Assembly (NCBI RefSeq): GCF_026151205.1
Contig: NC_087084.1
Coordinates: forward strand, 12,365,453 to 12,429,452
Source of the DNA: Bolinopsis microptera
Taxonomy: Eukaryota; Ctenophora; Tentaculata; Lobata; Bolinopsidae
Reading direction: 5' to 3'
DNA length: 64,000 nt
Shown here: positions 37,535 to 49,500 of the stretch, in pieces
Layout of the letters: each line of letters starts with the position of its first letter
Numbering within the stretch: position 1 is the stretch's first letter
Notes under the pieces: generated by a model
Databases searched by the model: none
What the model was told of the DNA's origin: nothing
What the model saw: only the letters and a program-made list of their open reading frames with translations
Position numbers and translations under genes: made by a program

Positions 37535-38020
37535 TGTAAGATAAAGGCTTTATTCTCTTACGCAGATCAAAGATCCATTTCAAACCCCAGTATTTTATCG
37601 CATTGAAGGATGAATTAAGGAGACATGTTTTCTCTGATGATTTTATTGACCACTGGGATCACATTATAAAGAGTTGCAATTCACGTGACTTATCTTGGTC
37701 AAGCGACTGAAGAACTTTTCTGATGAACTTGTCGTGGGTTGTTTTGAGAATATAGGTACAGCAGACAGCTGGAACACGTTTAATTCTAGTTCCACACGTA
37801 GCCATTTTCGACACGCAGCCATTTTCGACAGGTTGCGATTTCAACAGGGGTTATTTCCAGCAAACTTTAGCTGTCTAACTAGAGTGCGTCCCAAAGTAGA
37901 GCCCAGAACTACAGTTGCAGAATATAAAGCCGTGATTTTTAAGTGGATTTAATAAATTCATCATGCCCGCGAATCACGATGGTCTTTCATTTATTGAATT
38001 AGTGATCGAGCGTATCAAAA
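37535..38020 (+). repeat. Dispersed ~480-base repeat, copy 2 (inverted)
   Basis: Reverse complement of 13555-14035. It lies immediately upstream of the GPCR 2 promoter region. On its minus strand a frame carries CCTYILKTTHDKFIRKVLQS, so the element may derive from a coding transposon. Confidence 0.75.
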
Positions 38021-38227
38021 ATTGGAGTCTTTAGAAATTATCAATTATATTGTATTTTTCCTTTATCTTTAGCCACCAAAAAGCACAGTGCTGGCAAGCA
38101 CGACCACCGCCCTTCTACTCACCATACTATTTACCCCCTATCTGAGGGAACGGGAGACTATAAACACTTTTAGGTTTTGAGACACTCCTCACTATTTGAA
38201 ATCTACAGCATAGTTAAATCTGGAAAC

Positions 38228-41200
38228 ATGTTGCTGCTAATAGTTATACTGATACGATCTTTACATACTCTACCCGAAAGTGAGTATGTACGCTAGTTGT
38301 TTAGTGGGTATTCTTTCCAACGATTTCAGAATATGTTGTGGATTGTTGACAAGATTATTCTTAACTGACACAAAACCGTTGCTTTTAGAGTTTAAAACTC
38401 TGTCTTGACAGATTTAATTAGTTACATCAACTTCAAGGCATATCAGATATGAAGGTTTACGTGTCTAAGTGGCTGAAATCTCAACCTAATTTACCAGCAA
38501 GCAATTAATTTCTCACAAAATAATTTAAACAGGTAACGCAAAGTTTTACCTGCTCAACGGTGAGGGTGCACAAGCAACGAATGGATTTGGTGTCTTGTTC
38601 GTCCAGAAGGGCCAACTCTCGGGCCATGTTTTATTTGAAGGAAACAAAGGATTCGATCAAGAGTGTCTGCCGAACCACATATGCCAAATGATGGGGTACC
38701 AGTTTACAATAAGTTGGTTCTTAGATATAAAAACCGTTCTTGACACCAAGCGGAAATCTATGCATGCGTTTACATTCGACGATATTTTCTGTCCAGTGGA
38801 TAACAACGGCACTGTTAATGCGACGTTTAAAATAAAAAAGATAAAAGAAACAAATGTTTTTTCAACTATACCATATTCAGCTGTAGTCCTCTTCTGCGGT
38901 CCTTTTAAAAGCACTTGTCCAATCGTGGAGCGATATAATTTCCTTAAGAGAGTTTGTATTGAGGAATTTGGCAGCTTAGTATTTCAATGTCACTACTCTG
39001 ACAAGCTTTACATGGCCATACCCGGGTACCACCACTCTATATTTAACACCGTCTGCGACAACGACCCTCATTTCTATCAAAGCTGTGGTATCAGAAATTC
39101 ACTGACCTCATCAAACTCTGCTGCAATTTGTGACGAGTACGTCTGTGAAGTGAAAAAAAATGACGTCCTCCCGACGATAGGTGTTATGTCTACCGTCACA
39201 GTTTCTTCAGCGATGTTGTGCCAATTGCAATTAGCTGACCCAGCATTTGAAAATCTGCCCTATTCACAAAGCTGCTCCAATTTACCAGACAACATTTGTT
39301 TAGCAGAAAATGAAGAGGAAGATAAAGTTCATACAACTTTAACTTTAAGAAGCGGACTAACAGCGGGGAAGTCCTCAGTTTGCAATGGACGCTGTGATGG
39401 ACGTCATTGTGAGGACGAGGCTCTCTGTGGTGGCTATCTGTACGGTTTGTACTGCATTGGCTGGCAACAAAGACTCAATTACATCAAACCAAGTGAAGTG
39501 TGCGATGGGTCCTCGACGTACCTGTGTCTAAATGGTGAGGACGAAAGGAACTGTTCTGAACACGACTCCTTACCAAGGCACGAAAAATGTAGAAGGTCCA
39601 CCCTTAATATATTCACAGGAAGACAAACTTCTTCGGTGATCCCAATTATGAATATTACAAGGTGTGGCGCTCCATTCAGCTCTGCAGTATTAGTTGACCC
39701 TGTATCAATCTGTGATAACTTTCTAGATCAAACCAACTGTACAGACCAGAGCCGTTCAACACTAACCTGTTATATCAACGGCTATCTTTCAACCATATCC
39801 AAATTTGTTGTGTGTCATGGTCAAGAGGAGATTCCAACATTATGTGACAACGGAATAGACCAGGTCTGTGTCAGGGTATCACTCACCTGTGAGGTACATA
39901 AACACCAACTGTGTGACGAAATTGAAGATTGTCTGAGCGGGGCTGATGAAAACATAGCAATCTGTCGCTCCATGACAAAGAGGGTTTGTCACAGAGCTTA
40001 CAAGCCCGACCAGGCATTACAAATTCCCATTGCATGGCTAAGGGATGGGGTTGAGGACTGTTTAGATGCAATCGACGAGGAGGACGTGTGGCAAACTTGT
40101 GGCATTGGTTCAACAAAACGATTCGTAGTGTCAATAGATGAAACGTGCGAGGAGGTGTTTCTTTGTAAACATGATCAAGCAGCCTTCGTAGAATTTAAAA
40201 ATATATGTGATGGGATTGATACGTCATGTGGTATTGAAACAAATATATGTGCGAAGTCGCATAAGACCAATCCTACGTTTGACATTGTACTGACTGTGCA
40301 GAAATCAGGTGGAGAATTGAAAACTTTGATGTATTGCTTGCCTGGTCTCGAGAGTCTGCAGCAAATAGCAAATCGTTGCGTTATCAATGAAGTCAATCTT
40401 TCGGGACTTGATGTCTTTGGAGTTCAATCCATTTTGACAATTATCCGCCCTAACACAATAATTAACTGCGATCATACCTTTGGAGAAATTTACGTGACAC
40501 TGAGTTGTGCAGGGTATTGTGAAGACTCGATCTGCCCTTTGCAAAAAAGGGTCCAATACAATTCTTGTCCTCAGCAACACCCAAAAAGGATATACACAGT
40601 TGCTGATAATAGATTCCTTTCGTTCGTGACAAAAATAGGTAATAAGTCGTACAGAAATGACTATTTTCGATGCGACAACGGTGTTTGCTTAAACTATGAA
40701 CAAGTTTGCAACGTGGTCGATGACTGTGGGGATGGTTCTGACGAAATACTCTGTACTAATGTGTTTTTGTGTGATTCCAAAGACCAACTGGTCCCGATCA
40801 CTGAAAAGTGTAATGGAAATATTGACTGCATGGATTTCTCAGACGAGTGTAACTTACACTGTGGCAAACAGATATTACAAAGCATTTTTCTAAAGATTTT
40901 GAGCTGGAATCTAGCTGTGCTAGCCATATTCCTTAACTTGATTTCACTCTATCGAACTCTAACCGATTTCAACAAAGAAATGTCAAAAGTGGCTATGAAC
41001 AATAAGATGCTGATACTTCTCATAAATCTCGGTGATCTGCTGATCGGAGTGTATTTGATCTATATAGCAATAATGGACACGGTAGTTTATAAGAGTGGAT
41101 ACTGCTCCGAGCATATAAATTGGCTGTCTAGCGCTCATTGTAACATAATAGGCGTCATCAGTACGATTGGTTATGAAATGTCTCTTGTTTCCATGACAAT

Positions 41201-42137
41201 TCTTGCCGTAACTAGGTTGGGGGTGATAAAAGATAAGACTCGGATCAGCGAACGATTTACAAGAAGAGTCCTTTTCAAAATTAGTCTAGGTGCACTAATT
41301 ATCGTCATGATGTGTATTACTATTGCAGTAATTCCTCTGGTGCCTCAATTTGAAGACTTCTTTGTCAATGGCATGACATACAGACCCTCAGTAAGACTCT
41401 TTATCGGAGCTCCCGATAAACAAATCCACCTCAGCATCCTACAGGAGTACTATGGCAAAATTAAGGGCAAAAATCTTAAATGGAGAGTGATAAATGATCT
41501 TGTTGATGGTATGTTTTCTAATGATTATGGAGGTGATGTACTTGGTCGAAAGAAGATTGACTTTTACGGGAATGAAGGAGTTTGTCTATTCAAGTTTTTT
41601 GTTAAAGCAGACGATCCTCAACGAATTTATGCTTGGGGCATCCTATCATTAAACATGGTTTGCTTTTTAGTAATTTCAGTCTGCTACATTTTCATCAATA
41701 ATAGAACCAGAACCACGTCAAAAGTGCTTACCAAGGGTAAAACACATACAGGTCATGAAGTAAGGAAAAGGAACAGAAGATTGCAGCGAAAAATATCGCT
41801 GATCATAGCAACGGATTTTCTTTGTTGGTTACCAGTTACCATAGCTTCCTGTCTCCACTCGGGAGCAGTCATCGACGCTACACCATACTACTCTCTTATA
41901 TCCATAGTATTTTTACCTATCAACTCTGTAATCAACCCTATCTTGTACAACGATTTCGTTACAACCTTATTAGAAAAAGTCAAAGAAAAATCGAAACCAG
42001 TTTTTGCTAAGAAGTGGAGAAATAAAAAAGTTTCTCCTGAACAATTTAACACTACCTGTATCAATAAAAATGATTGTTGCCATGATCAAGTTCAAATGAC
42101 TGTGATGAAAGTTTTAAAAGCAAAGGATCGAAAATGA
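38228..42137 (+). CDS. LDLa-ectodomain class A GPCR 2 (paralog of GPCR 1)
   Basis: Exon 1 (38228-38279) codes a signal peptide, MLLLIVILIRSLHTLPE. Exon 2 (38533-42137) joins in phase 1 as SNAKFYLLNGEG and runs to the stop, about 1218 residues in all. The ectodomain has Cys-rich and LDLa-type cores (CNVVDDCGDGSDE, CNGNIDCMDFSDEC, CDEIEDCLSGADE) in the same order as GPCR 1. Seven helices lie between about 40890 and 41960, with VTR after TM3, CWLP in TM6 and NSVINPILY in TM7. TM regions and the extracellular loop (FEDFFVNGM) align closely with GPCR 1. The tail is short (about 60 residues, ending LKAKDRK) with no repeat array. The two genes share orientation and intron position after the signal peptide, so they are tandem duplicates now 16 kb apart. 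Confidence 0.9.
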
Positions 42138-43754
42138 TTTAACGAAGATCAGTATCGCGAAGTGAAACAAAACGTTCTATTATATTATTTCTCATTTGGG
42201 AAACTGGTACATACATTTTTAAATATTTTACGTTTACACAGTACAAACTATGAACTAATATAATTTAATTTCAACTCAATTGTACAAAGATGATTTAATT
42301 AAAATCCTATAATTATATATAAATACCACCAATTAAAATTTAAGAAACACTTGTAATTGTTGTAGGCATAGTTCAACATTCAATGATAAATTTATTTTTA
42401 TCGAAAATCTTTTCATTGAAATCTAGTTAATGGAATCAGTGTTAATATTATAATGCCATAAGTTGGCACATAATCTTTTGTCTCCAATTTGGGTACATTT
42501 AGTTAAAGTTAAGTTGCTTTAAAATGTGATCAATGAACCGTAATTGTAATCAACTTTTTTTTGGTTTTGCAGCCGTACAAAACGGTTTTACATAAACCCT
42601 AATCCCAACCCTAACCCTAACTATAACCCCGAAGCTAACCATAACCCTTTCCACAACTATAACCCTAACCCGAGCCCTAAACAATCGAATTCATGTTTTA
42701 CTAGCCTGTCACGTGACCAAAACGGTTTTTTCCCATAACTCTCCGTGGAAGCATTTTTACCCTACGTCATGTGGGGTGATTCGGAATCAGCGTCTAAAAA
42801 TACACCGATACAGATCAAAATACACCGATACAGGGCCTTTTCACAAGAATTTTCTTAAAATTTGGGCGAGTGATTTAGTAGGAGCGAGACTGCTAAGTGC
42901 TAACGTAACTGCTGCTAGCTGCTGCTAGAACTACTGCTAACTATAGTGTAAAGAAACTGCTGCTAATGGTTTTTTAGCGCTAATTTCGGCCAGCACAAAA
43001 TTCTTGAAACAAATGCGTATTGAGTAACCTTCTCTTGATCCAATTTTAACAAAAATTGGTTAGCGTTAGCTTACTTGTAGACTTACATTACTAGGAGACT
43101 TTTTCGGACAGTTGTGAAAGCCCTATTGAAAGGTCGTCACAAATTTTCAGAATGATCTCATTCAACTTTCAAGGAACCGAAGATATGACAGAATAGTACG
43201 ACAAAAATCAACGAATTCGTCATATTACGCCAAATTACGCACCATTTACACCTACTTTTGCTCCAAAAGCCTAGCCGCGCACCATTAAATATGGCACCTA
43301 TGCGAAACTTATTGATCAAATTTGGTACTGTAAAAAAGGTACTGTGAAAATTCTGATCTCACAGTCTCTAGAAAACAATGGTACAAAAATTTTGAAAATC
43401 CGAGCAAGTTTATTTTCATCGTGCACCCCCTACTAATAGTAATAAAGTCCCATTTATATTTCTAAACATATTCTTGATCCTTACACATCATACTATTGTG
43501 TGTTGTATCAAATTAATGGTTAAGTCTCCAAACTCATACATCATAGCAGAAAACACGTATTTTTGCTCGTAAGGCCTTAAGGCATTCTACTAATAGTAGT
43601 AGTACTATACTTATAGTACTAGTAGTACATACTACATTATTATTATGGTGTGATAATGATATGAATACTCCAATTTGGATTTGACGATAAAAAGCGTTTA
43701 AAACAAGACAATAAAATCGGAAAATTTCACTATTAAAATGGTGTCCCTTATAAA
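42138..43754. other. Intergenic between GPCR 2 and collagen gene A cassette 2
   Basis: The two genes converge here. Contents are the interstitial telomere-like run, a copy of the dispersed repeat (42.96-43.44 kb) and a short tagtagtactat self-complementary stretch near 43.6 kb. No gene seen. Confidence 0.6.
42590..42690. repeat. Interstitial telomere-like repeat
   Basis: Degenerate run of aaccct/aaccat units (aaccctaatcccaaccctaa...), about 100 bases, matching the animal TTAGGG repeat in reverse complement. It lies in the 3' flank of GPCR 2. Confidence 0.8.
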
Positions 43755-45839
43755 TCACTCATCAAATTGCAAGTCCTTAAAAACGATTTTGGTTGCTTCG
43801 GGTCGGTGACAGACCCTGCATCGGGACACGTAACTTCTTGCTTCTGTGAACGGTACCCTGGTTTCCTCCTCCGTGTATGGATCCTGAAGAGAGCAGGGTC
43901 AAAATAAAAGAAAAATTGAATCAACTTAACTTTAACGAAATGTGACCATTTTGATTTCATAAATGGGCTTGCAGATTAAACGTTTGAAAAGCTAACACTC
44001 GGCTCAAAACATATAAATATGTTATAGTCCATCTATACATCTTATATCTACCTTTTTCGAATCCATCTGCCATGACGTTTTCTGGTCGGAAGATTTAAAC
44101 TTGCAGCCCTCGACATCACACTCGGCTACAGCAGTGGGACTGTAGTACAATAGACACGAGGCTGGTTCGTCTGAAGTTGTTCAATAGTTACTTACGTATT
44201 GTATATATTATATGTAGTGGCCTTTTAATTTCATAGATTTTAAAATCATTTTGGACCAGAAAATATTTATTTTTAACAGCAGCACGTTAAAAGCTTTTCC
44301 TAAATAAAACAGCACAGATTTGATTAAAAGACTGAAAATCGGAGAAACGACAATCTGCACAATGTCATATTATAACTATATTATATTATAGACTGTTGTT
44401 ACTTTAAACTTTTTAAAAACTATTATCCTGAAAATGAGTCATATAATGTATAATAGCACAGCTCTCGGCAAGCTATAAACCCTCTCGGCTCTCATTGGCT
44501 GAATAATCATCCAATAAAGCGATAAGAAGGCGGCATGTTATAATCACTGACCTGTTAGCACTCCTATTGCATAGTTATCCAAGGACACTTCCCAGAAGCT
44601 GTAACCGATCCAGTCCTGTGATTGTGTTGCGGAGGGGATGAATCTGTTAGGAGAGGCTGCGGACACGTAGCTGAGAGAATATTTATCTTTAGAGAGAGAT
44701 TTATTTACCATTGATATTGCTAGATTGTGCCGTAACACAAAACACAATTGTTTTGTTAAATAATTGTTTTATTAATAAACAATAAAGAAAATCCGGATAA
44801 TATCACAGTGTCATCGCAAGGAGCTTAGGATTTCAAAACTTTAAGTTAACGTGCGTGCATACAGTTTTTTAAAGTAATTCTGTGGTACACTGTAAATGGT
44901 TATGAGCCGTTCGGCGGGCACGCGCTACTGCAAGCACGAGGGCTCTGGTTAGAGCAAGGTTATGAGCTTTCTCTCTTACCCATCAGGACAGTCAGGTACC
45001 GTGTTGGTCATACTGTGCACCACCACCATCTTAAAAATAGTGTCACACACCACACATCTAGATATCAGATTCAGCAGTTCTTCTCGTCTCGATCCCATCT
45101 TCAGCTTACCTGGCAAACAATAATGTTAAGTTGTTGAATCATGGTTATTAAAAAGGTTGTGTGTCTGTCATTCATGATACCAATTTACTCCCCATCTACA
45201 AACCAGAATTCAACCTCAACTTTGTACGGAAATAAGCAATTACATAATACAATATTATAGTTAATGTTATGATATTAATATTATAATATTAATATTACAA
45301 TATTAATATTACAATAAATAGTTAATATTATAATTATCTGTATATTTTGAATGAACCTCTGGGTAGTCGGCTGGAGCTGTCATCAGTTAGGAACTCCGGA
45401 GCAGTGGCCAGCCAGCTGAAATAAATTGTAAAATTAAGTTTTCAAAATAAAATAAAAACGTGTTTAAGGTTCAACAACATAACAATCTTAATTTCATTTA
45501 TTTATACGAATTTATTTAGCACTAGTTTGATGAATTTTTATTAGTTGTAGTTGTGGTACGATGGTGATCAGATATGACTTATCTTGTATACCTTTATAAC
45601 AGTAGCCAGTCAAAAGAAACAACAGTTACAAGGGCCGAGGCATTTGTAAATTTTTAATAATTTATTCTTTTAAAAAAAATTAATAAACGTTTAAAAAAAA
45701 GATGCTTACGTAGTCTTGTGACCCTCGTTGGCGGAAGAACAGCTGTCAATGGTGCACTGAGTATAAAAGCCAGGGTAAAACTCAGGTAGGCATGACCCAG
45801 GCTTTCCCAAGTCCTGACTCCATTTCGACTTTGAATCAG
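43755..45839 (-). CDS. Distal NC1 (C4-C4) exon cassette of collagen IV gene A
   Basis: Six minus-strand exons: 45710-45839, 45357-45415, 44980-45109, 44552-44670, 44052-44170, 43755-43883. All phases agree (1,2,1,2,1,0). The first starts inside a C4 repeat (DSKWSQDLGKPGSCLPEF, ...QCTIDSC...), then WLATAPEF, LISRCVVCDTIFKMVVVHS, the second C4 repeat (WIGYSFWEVS, ASCLLYYSPTAVAECDVEGC, VSRCRVCHRPEATK), and a TGA. The N-terminal quarter of C4 repeat 1 (the HSQ...GYSF part) is absent. The cassette's phase 1 entry matches the donor of gene A's first NC1 exon (47886-48023). I read it as an alternative 3' end of gene A. The alternative is a separate small gene with an undetected first exon: an ATG at 45981 starts a 12-codon piece with a donor, but nothing supports it further. 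Confidence 0.75.
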
Positions 45840-46510
45840 CTGAATTTCATTTAGAGTCAGTGATATATAATGAATTTTAACAAACAATAATAAATCGTTA
45901 GAGAAAATCGAAAACGTTACCAGATCGATAATTTAAGAAAACTTACATTGCGAACCAGGCATACCCCTTTCAGACAGTCCATTGTATTAGAAGCTTGTGG
46001 AATGTGAACTGTTTCTTTTAGAAGTAGATATTTCACAATTTACCCTACGTGACCGTGTTTATTTGTAAATTAAAGCAAAGATCCATTATTTGAAGAAATT
46101 GTTGCGCGATTAACATACTGAATTGACCCAGTATGCTATTTTAAGGTACACTGTATGTTACCTTTTTCCTAATGCAAAAGATGGAGACAAAACAGAGACA
46201 AATGTGCCAGTAAAAGCGGCAGCGTGGTTCGCTTGAAGCCCAGCCATCCGACCAGTAAGCGGCAACGTGTTGTCATGGAAACACGCGGGGTTGTCGTCAT
46301 GGAAACCCGCGGTAAAAGAATGAGGCCAACTTTCGGAAAAATATCAATCGATCAGCGAGTTTTGTTTCCCCTTCATACACCTCTTAATTCTCTGACGAAT
46401 CCAAGTTTGTAAACAAAATAGTCAAACAGTTGGCAATAAAATAAATCGGTTTGCAAAATATAAAAATGTTAGAATCTCGGTTAAAAGCCATAAAAAGTGT
46501 TCGTCAATCT
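45840..46510. other. Spacer between the two NC1 cassettes of gene A
   Basis: Follows the stop of the proximal cassette on the minus strand. It holds a small duplicated block near 46265-46315 (tgtcatggaaac twice, with gcggg) and no C4-like exon. Any poly(A) site for the proximal form would lie here. Confidence 0.5.
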
Positions 46511-49500
46511 TTATACGCGGTCGTTAGGAGAGAAGTAAACAATTTCTCGTTTTGTAGAGGTTCTCCTCATTACCACACATCTTCCCAGTTCGTTATCTCT
46601 GAATCTAGATCGAGCTACTCCGGACATCACGTCATTTATAATTTCACCATCGTCTAGGTCGTAGTTCCTCAGCTTTTCATAGTCGACGATCCAAAGTGAG
46701 GTTGGAGAGTTGGAAATCCATCTCACTTCTCGGCCATTTGTTTGCACAATAGAAACAGGCGAGAAGTATTCCAAACAGGAGCCGTGAGCCCCGAGTTCAG
46801 TTCCTGACCCTTCTCTCGCTCCACTTTGGTAAATGTAGCTGTATCCGGAGTATAATTCCGACCATCCGGCTGACACAAGTTTGTTCAGATTAGGCTTCTT
46901 GTTTCGGAAGCTGTGCACTGCCATGAGCTTGTAGTCACTTACACAAACAACACATCGGCTGAAAGAAAGTACAGTTCGTTACTAAGCGCTTACAAATCAT
47001 GGAGATCCAAGAAACTATCGTATTTATTTCTAATTCTCAAATAGATGATGGTTATCATGGAGGTCGGACGGGTGACAGTTTTCATCAAGTATCACTATCA
47101 GTTTAGTTGATTGGCTTCTATTATGAAACTACTGTCACCGCATCTTGTCCATCTCGTGTAAAATAACCACACTTTCAGAAAAGAACGCAATGAAAAATCA
47201 GTAAAATATTACTACAAATAAATAATCGCACTATATGATACCTGATATATTTCTTGATTTTTTCCGCATTATCCGCATTATAAGTCATGGAATCAGGATA
47301 CCAATCATCAACGGTCGCATCGTCAGGTATATCTGCAGTGGCCATCCAGAAGATATACTCGTTCTTAGACTCAATACAGGCAGCACTGTCACACAACTGT
47401 AGAGGGTTCATGTAGAACTCCCTCCAGCAAGACCCCGGCCGGGACAGACTTTGGGCTGACACTGATTTTGTAACTGGGAGAGGGTGGTGAGTTAGATCGT
47501 GGTGTGTATGGGGATAAGTTGACATGTTGGGACATAGCTTTAGTTGGAACGGGGAATCGTCAGATCATTGTCAGAATGGTGTGGGGCATCAACTCCAGGT
47601 GTTGTTGATAAAGGAGTAACTTGGTGTTTGAGCTTAGCAGGAAACGCTAACAAAACAATCGAGTAAACAAGCAAAGAAAGAATCAAAACTGCTGATCAAT
47701 CGAGAGGCAATCAAAATTTGATGGTCTCGCGCACAGAGGACTGTCTCCTTAAAAACACGCTGCCGCTTTTGGACGAACTTTTGGAATCGGAAAATGAGAA
47801 CGTTTCCTCTTATCAAGTTATCTAATTGATTAAATTAATACATTTTAATAGTATCATCATCAGGATTGGTTGGTTTTATACTTACCATCGACAAACATGA
47901 ACGAGTACCCCGTCCAAAGCTCAGTCATTCCATCGAAGCACTTTGGAGCGACGTTCTTTTGAGAGTGGAACGCCACGATGTAAGGATTCAGCTGGATGCT
48001 CTGGGCTGCTTCACCAGGTGCACCTTAGTTATAAAAGATATTGGATTAAGTTCTAAGTAGATATGCTCCCTTGAACACAAATTCGTCATCCATTTTATTC
48101 CAGTTATATAACTTAACTATGACAACGATAGAAACATTCATCAATATCTTAACCCTCAAAAATGCAAACCAGGATTCACGATTATCGGTTATTTCAATTT
48201 GAACGTCATTTTTACATACCAGCTCTGCCAGGTGCCCCCTTTTGTCCCCTTGCTCCTTTGACTCCAGCACCAGCGATACCCTTGGGCCCTGCGATACCTT
48301 TGATTCCAGGGATACCTTTGCCTCCTGTATCTCCTCTTTGCCCCATGACACCCTTTTCTCCTGTGGTTCCCTTGAACAAAATATATTGATTATTTTCTAG
48401 CAGTTACTTTTTTTGTGGTTTAAACGTTTTAAAACAATAAAATCTTAAATTTTAATAGAGAAAGACGTTTAAATACTTTAATAGAACTAAACTAACCTTT
48501 GTTCCAGGTGGTCCTGTGATTGTTTGACCATCACTGCCTCTGTCTCCTTGTCTACCTGGCATGCCTGAACTACCGGGATTACCATCCCTCCCTGGAGTTC
48601 CTGCTCTTCCTAAATCTCCCTTAGCTCCAGGTAAACCGTTTGTTCCTGGATTACCATTTGTTCCTGGAGGTCCAGGGTTTCCTCTTTGTCCAGTTGGTCC
48701 TGGTGGTCCAGCTGCACCGTTTGGACCAGCGGGACCTAAATCTCCAGGGGAACCAGGAGCTCCACTGAGACCCCTGTCTCCCTTCATTCCTTGCTGTCCA
48801 GCCCTGCCAGCCATTCCCTGAAGACCATTTTCCCCGGGTGGTCCAGCTATTCCTGGGTTACCGGATCTACCAGGGTCACCTTTTTGTCCTGCTGCTCCGG
48901 GCATACCAGGTCTGCCTAGTTCCCCGGGAGTTCCAACACCCGGTGTTCCAGGGACTCCAGAATCACCCTTAACTCCGAGAGCTCCAGCATTTCCGGGATT
49001 TCCTGGGTTTCCCTGCAAAACATTTAATTGGAATTGGCTAGTGGACTGAAATAAATATCCTGCGCCATACATAGAATGAGTTAAAACGTAGCAATTAAGT
49101 CTTGCACTGATACAGTGTCCTAGAACAGGTGTTAATGTGAAATATAGCTTACGTTTCTTCCAGGAGTTGCGTCTCGTCCCCTATCTCCCTTAGCTCCAGG
49201 TAGCCCGTCTCTTCCAGGAGTAGCTCTTCCAGGTGTACCCTTTCCTCCAGCCTTGCCAGGCGTTCCCCCATTTCCGGGTGACCCAGGAGGTCCTCGTGCT
49301 CCTGGGGAGCCCATCCTTCCTGCAGTTCCGGGATCACCGTTCTGTCCATTTAGTCCTGACTCACCTTTAGATCCTGGAGTTCCGGAGGTTCCAGGATTTC
49401 CTGGAATGCCTGCTTCTCCTTTTATACCAGCGGTTGAACCTCCCTAGAATAGAAAGAGAGTTGTGACAATGATTTTCAGAAATGATTTTGGAATGTGATA

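Noticed and set aside
43534..43960. Minus-strand ORFs near 43.5-43.96 kb as separate genes
   Set aside because: The real coding part is the last exon of the distal collagen cassette in another frame (43755-43883); the rest is flank.
45945..45981. ATG (MDCLKGVCLVRN) as independent start of the distal gene A cassette
   Set aside because: It encodes no signal peptide and no missing C4 part, and its donor leaves phase 0 while the cassette needs phase 1.
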